From: Arthrobacter sp. Hiyo8
GTDB lineage: Bacteria > Actinomycetota > Actinomycetes > Actinomycetales > Micrococcaceae
Length of the DNA: 64,000 nucleotides
Direction: 5' to 3'
Assembly (NCBI GenBank): GCA_001549895.1
Contig: AP014719.1
Coordinates: forward strand, 3,534,001 to 3,598,000
This document shows, piece after piece, positions 29,205-40,967 of this stretch. The notes below the pieces were generated by a model that worked only from the letters and a program-made list of their open reading frames with translations, did no database searches and was not told where the DNA came from. The first letter of the stretch is position 1. The number at the start of each line of letters is the position of its first letter. The position numbers were made by a program, and so were the translations under genes.

Positions 29205-29351
29205 CTAGAGTGCTTCTTGCATGCGAGCGGAGGACTTGTCCCTGGGCAATGACGCCGGGGTTGCAACCCGAGGCGTGCTGGACGGCGCTCCGGCGGCGCT
29301 CTGCCCGCAACCAGCCATCAAAAGCGAGGACAGAGCTAGGGGTCTTTTCAT
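29205..29351 (-). CDS. Small lipoprotein
   Basis: A 48-residue product starting at ATG 29351 after a GGGGGG run. It reads MKRPLALSSLLMAGCGQSAA: a short signal peptide and lipobox LMAGC, followed by a Ser/Pro/Thr-rich tail. The lipid-modified Cys would be residue 15. It is the first gene ahead of the Ltp-like protein (12-base gap). It may be a truncated lipoprotein or a genuine small one. Confidence 0.45.
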   Translation of the reverse strand: MKRPLALSSLLMAGCGQSAAGAPSSTPRVATPASLPRDKSSARMQEAL

Positions 29352-29576
29352 CGGTTCCCCCCAATTGAAGGCCGGGCCTCCCGGTGTCTTACCGGATTGA
29401 TTCGGACAATAGCACTCGGTGGACATCCGGGTGCCCTTCGAAATCAAAACGTGATCCTCAAACACCGATGTCACTGGGGCCGTGGCCGCCCTGCCTCGTC
29501 ACCTTTCGGCGCGGCCTTGGATCCCGACGTAGATGGGAATGGCGACTCGGCTGCGCAGGCCGTCCCGGGTTTCTCC

Positions 29577-30271
29577 TTCGCATGAAGTGGATCCGGCAGC
29601 GCTGCCAGGCCGGCGCCCTGGAACACCGTATCGATGGCTTTCTTCAACCCGGTGTGCGCGTCGGAGATGACCAGCTTCACGCCGTCCAGCCCACGGGTCT
29701 TCAACGACCGTAGGAACGCGGTCCAGAAACCCTCGTTCTCGCTGTCGCCGACGTCGAAGCCAAGGACTTCCCGCCGCCCGTCGGCGGCGACCCCGAACGC
29801 GACCACGACCTCTTGGGACACGACCCGGTGATTCACCCGGGCCTTGCAGTAGGTGGCGTCCAGGAAAACATACGGGTACTCCGTCGACGTCCGCGCCCAG
29901 CGCCTTGACCAGGTCATCGACCTTGCGGGTGGAGACCCCGTGCAGGTAGGCCTCCATCACGACGGCGTACAAGGCCTGGTCCACGCGCCGGCGTCGCTCC
30001 AGCAGGGCCGGAAGAACGACCCGGTCCGCAGCTTGGGGATCTCCAGGTTCAGGTCCCCGGCCGTGGTGCTCAACGTCCGGTGCCGGGTCCCGTTGCGCTG
30101 GGTAGTGCGTTCATCGGTGCGCTCGGACGGGGCGGCGCCGATGAACGCGGTCGCCTCCGCTTCGATGAGCTGCTGATACAGCGATTCGGCCGCGGAACGA
30201 ATCCGGTCCGAGACATCAGTGAGTTTCAGTTGGCCAAGCAGGTCAAGCAGGGCAGACTGTTCTAGAGTCAT
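29577..30271 (-). pseudogene. IS256-family transposase, 3' part missing
   Basis: The N-terminal domain reads SALLDLLGQLKLTDVSDRIR, EAEATAFIGAAPSERTDERT, then LEIPKLRTGSFFP. The DDE core shows YVFLDATYCKAR and VKLVISDAHTGLKKAI. Homology stops near 29577 just after WQRCRIHFMR, so the last third of the roughly 400-residue enzyme, with the catalytic Glu, is gone. Two or three lost bases also occur. The break borders the small lipoprotein and Ltp-like genes. Confidence 0.75.
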
Positions 30272-30713
30272 CGTGTGTTTGTGTCTTTCCGTGAGTTCTT
30301 TGATCGGTACTCACTGACCATCGGACGATGGCTCACGACGTTGCCGGGCAACGCGCTACCGCGGCAGAACTACACCACTCCACGGGACGCAACCATCGAT
30401 CTGCTGAGGGCTGGCCAATCCACTGCGGACACTGGCTACACCCCTATCCCGGTCGGTACGGGTGTTTCCTGGCATAGGCGCGGAGTTCCGTGGCTCCGTG
30501 CGGCAATCGATCTTCGGTCGCGATGCGGAACGTGCTCCAGTTCTATCCATAGCGCGCCGGCCACCCGAGCTGTGCGAGACCCAACGTTTACCCAACGAAA
30601 ACGACGGAATCCAATGAAAGTAGAGGAAGGCGCGGCGCTGGAGAGCGGCCTCGTTGAGGGCGGAATCACGGGGCTTTCGAGGTCCAACGGAAATTGATGA
30701 AAACGCCCGCCCG
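30272..30713. other. Stretch without supported genes next to IS256 fragment
   Basis: Probably contains the outer end of the IS256-type element and flanking DNA. No gene, inverted repeat or promoter could be supported. Confidence 0.35.
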
Positions 30714-30755
30714 CTAATCGTGAGGTCGGGAGATCGAGCCTCCCCACCGCTACCA
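30714..30755 (+). tRNA. tRNA 3'-half-like sequence, possible attachment site
   Basis: The bases fit the last part of a tRNA: a T-arm GGGAG-ATCGAGC-CTCCC with the conserved TCGA in its loop, a 7-base acceptor strand CACCGCT, a discriminator A and CCA. The matching 5' half (AGCGGTG) is absent upstream, and the preceding bases do not form an anticodon stem. Integrases often use the tRNA 3' half as att site, and a terminator follows directly as behind a native tRNA gene. Loop position 54 is A instead of T, which lowers confidence. Confidence 0.35.
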
Positions 30756-30760
30756 AGTAA

Positions 30761-30795
30761 AACCCCCGGAATCCGCGAGATTCCGGGGGTTTTTC
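30761..30795 (+). terminator. Strong rho-independent terminator
   Basis: CCCCCGGAAT pairs with ATTCCGGGGG around a short CCGCGAG loop, followed by TTTTT. It lies 7 bases after the tRNA-like end. Confidence 0.85.
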
Positions 30796-30963
30796 GTTTT
30801 CGGCGCTAGCTGATGGACGCCAAGGTGTAACCACTCCCGCGGCGCACACCAAACAACGGCCTCCGCGCGTTTGGAGCCCCCGCCCCTGCATCTTAGGCCG
30901 GCCGGGCCCGGTGTTGGTCCAAGTGAATTAGAGGAGAAATCTGGGCGGTAGCCACAAGGCCAC

Positions 30964-31127
30964 TGGGTGCTTGCCGTAAAGATTTCGCAAAGATCGTGAC
31001 GAAATGGCGCTACTTGCCGATAGTTTCGGACGCGCCGCCATCTGAGGTTTCCCCAATTCTCGGGTGGTGCGCATCTAGAAAGATGGCCCGCCGCCTGTGG
31101 TTCCCCCAATTCTCAGGCGGCGGCGCC
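30964..31127 (+). repeat. Repeated regulatory module, copy A, with two hairpins
   Basis: The copy starts GCTTGCCGTAAAGATTTCGC, has AAAGATC 11 bases on, CCGATAGTTT, and then a hairpin (31032-31072) of GCGCCGCCATCTGAG and CTCGGGTGGTGCGC around a CCCCAATT loop. A second hairpin with the same loop follows at 31086-31127. Copy B lies at 31967-32090. On the minus strand the start is two TCTTTACG-like boxes spaced 11 bases, the pattern bound by OmpR-fold regulators. It stands upstream of the DUF805 gene. Confidence 0.55.
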
Positions 31128-31227
31128 CTTCGAAGATGTCCAAGTCCTATGCACGGAACTCAACGTGGGTACGGCGCGTCGTAACTCGCGATCACCCTCG
31201 AACTTACTCGTCTATTTAGGAGATCCA

Positions 31228-31701
31228 TTGTCGTACCAGCAGCAACAAACCACCCAGTTTGGCAGCGCCATTCCGCTTTGGGCCCCGTACTATGGTGCAC
31301 CGATCGGCGAGGCAGCAAGCCGGTTCTTCAAGAAGTACGCCACGTTCACCGGCCGGGCCAGCCGTAGCGAGTACTGGTGGTGGACCCTCATCTCGGTTGT
31401 CGTCACCACCGTGCTGAACATCGTCATGTCCGTAGCTGGCTCCGCGGGTGCCACCGTCAATGACTCCGGAGCTATGGTCCCGGGTCCCGGGGCGATGGTC
31501 GGCGTCATCCTCCTGGTCATCTGGGGTCTGGCAGTCATCGTCCCGTCTCTGGCCCTCACTGTCCGCCGCCTCCACGATGTGAACTTCAGTGGCTGGATGA
31601 TCTTGATCGGCCTCGTCCCGTTCCTCGGTGGACTGGCGCTGCTCGTCTTCACGATCCTGCCGTCCAAGCCGGAAGGCCAGCGGTTCGACGTCCCCGCCTA
31701 G
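31228..31701 (+). CDS. DUF805 family membrane protein
   Basis: An intact 157-residue protein starting at TTG 31228, with AGGAG 6 bases upstream. A Gln-rich head (SYQQQQTTQFG) leads to the DUF805 signature YATFTGRASRSEYWWW, three or four membrane helices and LTVRRLHDVNFSGWMILIG. The family is widespread and of unknown function, placed in the inner membrane. Copy A of the repeated hairpin module lies directly upstream and may control it. Confidence 0.8.
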   Translation: MSYQQQQTTQFGSAIPLWAPYYGAPIGEAASRFFKKYATFTGRASRSEYWWWTLISVVVTTVLNIVMSVAGSAGATVNDSGAMVPGPGAMVGVILLVIWGLAVIVPSLALTVRRLHDVNFSGWMILIGLVPFLGGLALLVFTILPSKPEGQRFDVPA

Positions 31702-31722
31702 CTCCAAATCACAGGACAACCT

Positions 31723-31756
31723 GAAGGGTCATCGGCCGTGATGCCGGTGGCCCTTC
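31723..31756 (+). terminator. Terminator-like hairpin after DUF805 gene
   Basis: GAAGGGTCATCGGC pairs, with two wobble positions, with GCCGGTGGCCCTTC, 22 bases after the DUF805 stop. There is no T-run. Confidence 0.5.
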
Positions 31757-31840
31757 AGTGTCTTCCTCGATTGAGTTTCCTGCCAGGCAGCGACGAACGA
31801 AACCCATTGGGTGGGCGTGCAGGGCGCAGCGGCCGGCGCG

Positions 31841-31915
31841 TCATCGCGCGATACTGGCCCGCATCTCCCGCGCACGGAAGGGCTTGGTGATGAAGTCGTC
31901 CGCTCCGGAGCCCAT
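31841..31915 (-). pseudogene. Fragment of a response-regulator receiver domain
   Basis: About 24 codons read MGSGADDFITKPFRAREMRA, the unmistakable GADDxxTKPF block around the conserved Lys of a receiver domain, followed by a stop. The rest of the receiver and any output domain are missing. OmpR-type boxes lie nearby in the repeated module copy B, so this may be what is left of a two-component locus. Confidence 0.55.
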
Positions 31916-31966
31916 CCGTCGGCCAGTGAAGCCTGCCCTGTGCCTTCGCGAAGCCCGCAAGTTTGC

Positions 31967-32090
31967 TGGGCACTTGCCGTAAAGATTTCGTAAAGATCCT
32001 GCTGAAAAGCTGAGAGCGCGCGCAGCCTGCCGATAGTTTTTAGAAGCGCCGCCACTTGGGTGTCCCCCAATCCTCAGGTGGCGGCGCTTC
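31967..32090 (+). repeat. Repeated regulatory module, copy B, with hairpin
   Basis: Shares with copy A the run CTTGCCGTAAAGATTTCG, TAAAGATC 11 bases later, GCCGATAGTTT, and the closing hairpin (32043-32090), here a long stem of GAAGCGCCGCCAC and GTGGCGGCGCTTC around TCCCCCAATC. Lengths differ by about 15 bases in the middle. Confidence 0.55.
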
Positions 32091-32304
32091 TTGAAGATCA
32101 CGGCCAGGGCCTCAGTTACCTGAGCAAAACAGATTCTTCCATAAGCATGTGGCGCCTGGTTGGCGCGCGAGCTGACAGTCTTAGTGAAATCTTGATCTTT
32201 TCTTAGTGTTTCCTTGAGGTTCACCCTGTAGTGGGCCGGTTTCGTCTGTCGGCCATCTCAAGCTACGATCAGGAGGTTGTCCGGACCGAAAGGCATCCCT
32301 GCTC

Positions 32305-32538
32305 GTGGATTTTGGCCGCTTTCTCATTGACCTTGTGGTCTTCGTTGGCATCACAGTTGTGCTGATGTGCTCGCTCCACCTGCTCGTGCTGTGGCGCTCG
32401 AAGCGGAAGTACAGGAAGCTCTCGCGCCCGGAGCCACGGGCACTTCCGGGCCACGATGCCGGAGCCCGTCCGGAAAGGCGAGGTCCGGCACGCATTCGCG
32501 ACCAACCGGCGACTGTCAGTGGCGGCCAAAGGCCATGA
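32305..32538 (+). CDS. Small membrane protein
   Basis: GTG 32305 opens a 77-residue frame with one strong helix (FLIDLVVFVGITVVLMCSLH, LLVL) and a basic Arg/Pro-rich tail. AAAGG lies rather far upstream (about 14 bases). The last 20 codons overlap the end of a tiny gene on the other strand. Function unknown. Confidence 0.45.
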   Translation: MDFGRFLIDLVVFVGITVVLMCSLHLLVLWRSKRKYRKLSRPEPRALPGHDAGARPERRGPARIRDQPATVSGGQRP

Positions 32539-32602
32539 CAATGGCTACTATCGCCGCGACGACCAGCACCGTCGCAACCCAGATCCATTGTTGTCCGTCC
32601 AA
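32516..32602 (-). CDS. Tiny membrane peptide
   Basis: TTG 32602 after GGGGCGAAC opens a 28-residue peptide DGQQWIWVATVLVVAAIVAI ending VMAFGRH, essentially one membrane helix. It is below usual gene-calling limits. It is tail-to-tail with the 77-residue membrane protein, overlapping 23 bases. Confidence 0.4.
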   Translation of the reverse strand: MDGQQWIWVATVLVVAAIVAIVMAFGRH

Positions 32603-32694
32603 GTTCGCCCCAATCTCAGGTCTTGATCCAGTCTCCCAAACCGGAGGTTGTTGAGCGAGGTCTTGTGGGGAAGATCGAAAGCCCACCCTTGCAG

Positions 32695-32732
32695 AAGCAG
32701 GCCGGAAGCGTTCAGCTTCCGGCCTGCTTTTT
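32695..32732. terminator. Rho-independent terminator
   Basis: AAGCAGGCCGGAAG pairs with CTTCCGGCCTGCTT around CGTTCAG, followed by T's. A strong, perfectly paired stem. Confidence 0.85.
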
Positions 32733-32885
32733 CAGCCAGGAAGGGAGTCCGGGTGCCTCCCTTCCTGACCTTCTTTGAGAAGCGATCCCGCGCAACACCC
32801 CGACGACACGCCCTCTACGGGGCCTTCTAAAATTCAAAGAGGGTCAGGAAGGGCGCTCGCCCAGCCCGCGCCGACGGGAGCGCCC

Positions 32886-33856
<971 letters not shown>

Positions 33857-34409
33857 GTCGAATCCCCGTAGCTCATCGTTTCTGGGCCGGCCGGTTGGCG
33901 GCCCGGGAAGTGATACGCAGGCGCAGGGGATGGCGCTCGTTGAGACCCTTTTGCTTAAATGCGCAGCACTGAGGAAGCCCTCATTTCCGCCCATTTCGAA
34001 TAGATCCATCAACGGGATGTAACCCGGTTATTTGGATAAGTCCATCAATGAGATTTATGAAATGAGGTATTCCTTTTCCTGCTGCAGGTGATTTGAGTGT
34101 AGGAATGGGTAATTCGCTCCACACGAGTGGGTGCCACTTGCTTTTATTTCCGGCTGGCCACCAAACACTCGCAAGTCTTCTTCGGCGTCGGGAGGGGTGC
34201 CCCCAAGGCCCGGACTTCCGGACTTCCGGCCAGGGTGGCGATTTTGTTTAAACTAAGTCTACTTAGTAATTAGTAGTCAGATTTGTCCGGAGAACTGACG
34301 AATTCAGCAATGGGCTCCGCAAATGCGGAGCGGCGATTTTCCGGGAATTCATCCACCGTCTGCGGGCGGGCTTGGCCACTGCGCTTGACCACTGCGACAG
34401 AATGGGTCC
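33857..34409. promoter_or_regulatory. Intergenic region with ACTAAGT palindrome
   Basis: No gene is supported in these 553 bases, which include AT-rich parts. At 34252-34267 lies a perfect palindrome ACTAAGT-CT-ACTTAGT, followed by AATTAGTAGT, a plausible operator 140 bases before the next gene. GGACTTCC is repeated in tandem at 34212-34227. Confidence 0.45.
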
Positions 34410-35066
34410 ATGAGTCGAATCGCAATCATCGGCGGCCACGGCAAGGTGGCCTTGCACCTGTCCCGCATCCTGAGCAACGAAGGTCACGCGGTCACTTCCT
34501 TTATCCGCAATCCGGAACACGCGCCCGAGGTCGAAGTGACGGGTGCGGCCCCGGTGGTGCTCGACGTCGAGAATTCGACGACGGCGGAGATCGCGTCGGC
34601 GCTTGACGGCCACGACGCCGTGGTGTGGTCCGCCGGGGCAGGCGGAGGCAATCCGGAACGTACCTATGCCGTAGACAGGGATGCCGCCATCCGCTCGATG
34701 GATGCCGCGGCACAATCCGGCATCACCCGCTATGTGATGGTGTCCTACTTCGGCGCAGGACCCAGCCACGGCGTTCCCGAGGACAACAGCTTCTACGCCT
34801 ACGCGGAGGCCAAAGCCGCGGCGGACGAGTACCTGCGCGCTACTGATCTCGACTGGACGATCCTTGGCCCGGGTGCGCTGACCAGCAATCCGGGGTCTGC
34901 GCTCATTGAGGTAAGCCCCGCGGACCCGAGTACCGGGACGGAAACTTCACGGGCCAATGTTGCCTTGGTGGCTGCCGCCGTCTTGGAACTGCCAGAGACT
35001 GTCCGCCGCACCATCGAGTTCAGGGACGGCTCAATGCCCGTGGTGGAGGCTCTCACCGCGTCCTAA
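34410..35066 (+). CDS. NAD(P)-binding protein (NmrA/atypical SDR-like)
   Basis: An intact 218-residue Rossmann protein beginning SRIAIIGGHGKVALHLSRIL (GGxGxxA/G nucleotide loop). It goes on with VVLDVENSTTAEIASAL, DAVVWSAGAGGGNPE and YAYAEAKAAADEYLR (YxxxK of SDRs). The end carries EFRDGSMPVVEALTA, common in YwnB/YhfK-like sugar-epimerase relatives. Substrate unknown. Transcribed alone, 88 bases before the antiporter gene. Confidence 0.8.
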   Translation: MSRIAIIGGHGKVALHLSRILSNEGHAVTSFIRNPEHAPEVEVTGAAPVVLDVENSTTAEIASALDGHDAVVWSAGAGGGNPERTYAVDRDAAIRSMDAAAQSGITRYVMVSYFGAGPSHGVPEDNSFYAYAEAKAAADEYLRATDLDWTILGPGALTSNPGSALIEVSPADPSTGTETSRANVALVAAAVLELPETVRRTIEFRDGSMPVVEALTAS

Positions 35067-35154
35067 CCGCGCCCCGCCGGGATATGTTGGTAGGGCTAGT
35101 CCCTCGGCAGGCGCCCGGGACGCCGCCGTTACGACGTCTGGGGAAATCGGGAAC

Positions 35155-36723
35155 ATGGACCAGTTGGCACTCATTGTTGGACTGCTTCTTGCAACGGTCG
35201 TGGCCGTGGCCTGGGGGACCGCTTGCGGCTCCCGTACCCGGTGCTGATGCTCTTGCTGGCTGCGGCTATGACCTTCATTCCGGGCTTCCCGGACTTTGAT
35301 CTTGCGCCTGAACTGATCCTCCCGATCTTCCTTCCGCCGCTGCTGTTCGCAACCGCCCAGAAGAGTTCCTGGGCCGTCTTCCGGGTCCGGTGGCGGACGC
35401 TTCTGCTCATGGCTGTGGCGCTCGTCGTGGTATCGACGGCGGTTGTTGCCGGTGCCGCGTGGCTCATGATTCCGGGGATCGGCATTCCTGCGGCGATCGC
35501 ACTCGGTGCCATGGTGGCCCGCCGGACCCGTCGCGGTTGAATCCGTTGCCGGACGCGTCCACATGCCGCGCAGGCTCATCACCGTGCTGCAGAGCGAGGG
35601 CTTGTTCAACGACGCCGCCGCGATCGTGATCTTCCAGGCCGCGGTGGCGGCGACGGTTTCCGGCACCAAGCTGGGTGCCGGCGTCGTGCTCCAATTCGTC
35701 ATCGGTGCTGCCTTGGCCGTCATTGTCGGCATTGCGATGGGCTGGTTGACGAGGCTCATCACCCAGCTGGTCACCTCCATGGTGGCCCGCAGCGCCGTAA
35801 CCCTGGTGATTCCCTTCGCTGCCTACATCCTTGCGGAAGAGCTGCACGCCTCCGGGGTGATCGCCGTCGTCGTCACCGCCCTCGAAACGCAGCGGCACGC
35901 GCGGTCCCAGGACGCCGCCGAGCGCGTCACCCGCACCGCCTTCTGGGACGTGGTGGAACTTCTCGCCACGGGCCTGGCGTTCGGCCTTGTGGGGCTGGAG
36001 ATCCGGCATGTGATCCGGGACGAAGGGGCGGCCATATATGGCATGATCGGCCCCGCCGTGGCGGTGTGCGTGCTCGTGTTCGTTGTCCGCTTCGCTTGGC
36101 TCGGGCTTTTGGCAATCTCGGCCCGCAAGCGGAAAAACCTGCTGCAGCCGGCCTCGCCCAAGGAGGTCCTGATCCTGACGTGGTGCGGCATGCGCGGCCT
36201 CGCGACGCTGGCCCTCGCCTTGGCCCTTCCTCTGACTATCGCAGAGGGCAGCGACTTCCCTGCCCGCCACGAGATCCTGGTCATCGCCTGCGCGGTACTG
36301 CTGGCCACCCTGGTGCTGCCGGGGCTGACCCTTCCGTGGCTCATGCGCGTGCTCAAGGCATCCGAAGACGGTTCGCACGAAAAGGATGCCGCGCGGCTCC
36401 TGGCCAAGCGCGCCCAGACCGCCGCCATCTCCGCACTGAAGGAACACGATCTGATGAAGGAGTTGCCGGCGGACAAGGTGGCCCTCGTCAAGGAAAAGAT
36501 GACCCGCCTGCATGCCGAGTTGCTTGACGGGACATTGAAGAACGAGTCGGACGCCGAAAAGCGACAGCGCGGCAGGGAACTGGCGATCGCGGTCCAGACC
36601 ATCGCCCTCGACGCCGCGCGCCAGGAAGTGGTCGCCGCGCGGAGCGAGCCCGGCATGGATCCCGAGGTCGCGGACAGGGTCCTGCGCCAGCTGGACCTCC
36701 GCACGATGGCGATGCCGGAATAG
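35155..36723 (+). CDS. CPA1-type Na+/H+ antiporter
   Basis: About 523 residues with 10 or more membrane helices, starting MDQLALIVGLLLATVVAVAW. Recognisable parts are LPPLLFATAQKSSWAVFR, APPDPVAVESV (the conserved acidic transport site, restored across a lost C near 35513) and SEGLFNDAAAIVIFQAAVAA. A cytoplasmic tail of about 130 residues with coiled-coil character follows. Another base is lost near 35216 in a GGGGG run. It exchanges Na+ for H+ for pH and salt balance. Confidence 0.8.
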
Positions 36724-36786
36724 CCCCGGGCGCCTAGGACGCCGACGAGTGCGCCGACGGGAAACCCGGTCAAGCCGTCGAAGAGC

Positions 36787-37990
36787 CTAGGCCCGCCGCA
36801 ACACCAGATCCAAGGAGTTCTTCTCCACTCGGTCCAGGGCATGGCGCACCGCGCCGATACCCACAATCGCATCGCCCAAAGGGGACGCGGCCAACCGCAG
36901 GGGAGTGGCTGTGTAACTGGCCAGCTTCCGGGCGGCAGGCTCAAGAAGGACCGACGCCGAATCCGCCACCGCGCCGCCGATCACCACGAGTTCCGGGTTG
37001 AGCAAAATGGCCACCGTCGAGACCACCCGGGCCAGCCGGTCCGAGAGCCGGTCCAGGATGTCCAGCGCAACCTTGTCACCCTGGGCCGCAGCGGCGAACA
37101 CGTGTTGGGCCGTCACCTCGCCGCCCGGCGCGGCCGCGGTCCGCAGCGTCGTTTTCGACTCTCCCGCCAGGGCTTCTGCCGCCCATAGCCTGGCAAGCGC
37201 GGCGAGGCCGTCGGCGGAGCCCACGCCCTCCACCATGTCCAGATAGGCCATTTCACCCGCGCCCCCGGCAGTACCGTGCAGCAAACGGCCGGATTCCACC
37301 AGGCCCGCACCGAAACGCTCCCCGGCCAGGAGTACGGCCAGGTCTTGGACGCCGCCGCCCGCACCGCGCCAACATTCGCCCAATGCCGCCAAGTTGGCAT
37401 CGTTCTCCAGTACTACCTCCCAACCGTGGAGATCGTGCAGGGCCTTCTTCAGCCCGACGTCGAACAGGCGCCAGAACGGCTGGCTGACGAGGATGTTTCC
37501 GTCGCGGCCCACCGGGGCGGCGAGCCCCACCGTCACCGCCAGGACTTGGTCCGGCGCCACTCCGGCAGCCTCGAGGGCGAGCAGCGCGGTTTGGCTGATC
37601 ACCCCGATCCGTTCCTCCGCTTCGATCTCCCTTCCGCGGAATGGCTCGCTGGCCCGACCGACCGTTCTTCCGCGCAGATCGGCCACCACCACAGTGGTCT
37701 TGAGGACGCCGACGTCGATTCCCAAGACGCAGCCGGCACTTTCGTCGAGTTCGAAGCGCCGCGCGGGCGGCCCTTCTGGTACGCGCCGAAATCGCGCTGG
37801 TTCTCCAACTCGCGGATCCAGCCCCGGCCATGAGGTCTTCGCACACGGAAAGGGTGGTGGCTCGGGTCAGTCCGGTAGCGTCCATCAGCTCCGAAACGGT
37901 CACTGCGTTGGAGGAACGGATGACTCCGAGCACGGTGGCCGCGTTGAAGCGCCGGAGCATCTGCGGAGTGGCAGTCGCGATATCAGGCAT
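36787..37990 (-). CDS. ROK-family transcriptional regulator
   Basis: About 401 residues. The N-terminal winged helix reads LRRFNAATVLGVIRSSNAVT, VSELMDATGLTRATTLSVCE; the ROK domain shows LGIDVGVLKTTVVVADLRG, VTVGLAAPVGRDG, LENDANLAALGE and VVIGGAVADS. Two lost bases (near 37830 and 37745) agree with the length of 1204. The usual zinc-binding CxCGxxGC motif is replaced by a divergent GVGSADGLAAL segment. It is divergent from a GH13 glucosidase, with a palindromic operator between them, so it probably represses that gene until a sugar binds. Confidence 0.8.
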
Positions 37991-38040
37991 GGCTGTTGAC
38001 CTTCTGTAGGTATGCGTCACATAATACTTGAGGTACTAAA

Positions 38041-38053
38041 TTTAGATTCTAAA
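38041..38053. promoter_or_regulatory. Palindromic operator between ROK regulator and GH13 gene
   Basis: TTTAGATTCTAAA is a near-perfect palindrome 46 bases before the glucosidase start and 51 before the regulator start, in an AT-rich gap. ROK repressors bind such TTT...AAA palindromes. Confidence 0.55.
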
Positions 38054-38056
38054 TAA

Positions 38057-39790
<1,734 letters not shown>

Positions 39791-39814
39791 CCCGCTAACC
39801 CGCACCCCCCTACC

Positions 39815-39876
39815 CAACTGGCCCGCAGTTAACGTCGTTTTGAAGGCTGTAAACGACAACAACTGCGGGCCAGTTG
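39815..39876. repeat. REP-like palindrome, copy 1
   Basis: Inverted arms CAACTGGCCCGCAGTT and AACTGCGGGCCAGTTG with inner GTCGTTTT...AAACGAC. First of five related intergenic palindromes, here between the GH13 and aldo/keto reductase genes. Confidence 0.75.
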
Positions 39877-39895
39877 CACGTGAAAGAGTTGGAAA

Positions 39896-40860
39896 ATGAC
39901 TGCACAAAGTGAAACAGCCGCGGGCCGGCTCATCTACGGCTGCATGGGCCTTGGAGGTCCCTGGGAGGGCAGCGAATACGCAGCTGCCGAGATCGAGCGG
40001 GCCGCGGCCGCGATCGAGGCCGCCATGGGCATCGGGATCACCCTGTTCGACCACGCCGACATCTACCGCAGCGGCAAGTCCGAGGCCGTCTTCGGTGAAG
40101 TCCTGGCTCAGACGCCGGGGCTGCGGGATAAGATCCAGCTCCAGACCAAGTGCGGAATCCGGCTAAGCCGGCCTGGGGTCGACGGACACTACGACCTCAG
40201 CAAGGACGCCATCCTGGAGCGGGTCAATGGAAGCCTGGACCGGCTGAGGACCGACTACGTCGACGTGCTGCTTCTCCACCGCCCGACCCCCTGATGGAAC
40301 CCGCGGAGGTGGCGTCCGCCGTCGGGCAACTCATGGCGGAAGGCAAGGTGCGGCAATTGGGCGTGTCCAACATGTCGGGCGCGCAGATCGCTTTCCTGCA
40401 GGACCGGCTGGAGGTGCCGATCGTGGCCAACCAGCTGGAAATGAGCCTGCACCGGCGGGCATGGCTCGAGAGCACGGTCCTGGTCAACCATGACGATGCC
40501 CTTGGCTACAGTTTCCCGCACGGCACTTTGGAACACTGCGTCGCGCAGGGGATTGAGCTGCAGGCCTACGGTTCCCTCGCCCAGGGCCGGTACACGGGCT
40601 CGACGCCGGATGCCCCGACTGCCGCGGACGCTGCGACTTCCGCTCTTGTCGCCGAGCTTGCGGAAGCAAAGGGTGTCACTCCCGAGGCCGTGTTGTTGGG
40701 GTGGCTCATGAAGCATCCGGCACGCATTTCCCCGGTGCTCGGCAGTTCCAACCCGGCGCGGATCGCTGCCTGCGCGGACGCTGCCGCCGTTGCCGCAGCC
40801 ATGACGCGCGCCGAGTGGTATGGCCTGTGGGTGGCTGCGCGGGGCAGCAAGCTCCCCTAA
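39896..40860 (+). CDS. Aldo/keto reductase
   Basis: About 322 residues. The catalytic set is visible: Asp and Tyr in FDHADIYRSGKSE, Lys in LQTKCGIR and His in LLLHRPDP (restored by adding one C near 40283). Cofactor-side residues lie in ISPVLGSSNPARI. The family reduces carbonyls with NADPH in the cytoplasm. It resembles YdhF-type oxidoreductases. It lies between REP-like copies 1 and 2. Confidence 0.8.
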
Positions 40861-40872
40861 AGCGCGTTAAAC

Positions 40873-40936
40873 CCAACTAGCTCGCATTAGATGTCGTTAT
40901 GAGCCCTGAAAACGACATTAAATGCGAGCTAGTTGG
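40873..40936. repeat. REP-like palindrome, copy 2
   Basis: Arms CCAACTAGCTCGCATTAGAT and its inverse around TGTCGTTATGAGCCCTGA; sits between two convergent genes. Confidence 0.75.
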
Positions 40937-40967
40937 CTAAGGCAGCTACAACAGCACATGCGTGCTA

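Noticed and set aside
30436..30891. Leftward gene across the tRNA-like sequence
   Set aside because: Its text (VAVGRLDLPTSRL) is the kind of false translation that tRNA-adjacent DNA gives; no ribosome site or domain supports it.
36787..37990. Sugar kinase instead of ROK regulator
   Set aside because: An N-terminal winged helix is present and the gene is divergent from a GH13 gene with a palindromic operator.
39815..39876. Rho-independent terminators at the REP-like palindromes
   Set aside because: The stems are strong but lack T-runs, and five related copies share sequence inside and outside the stem, so a repeat family explains them better.
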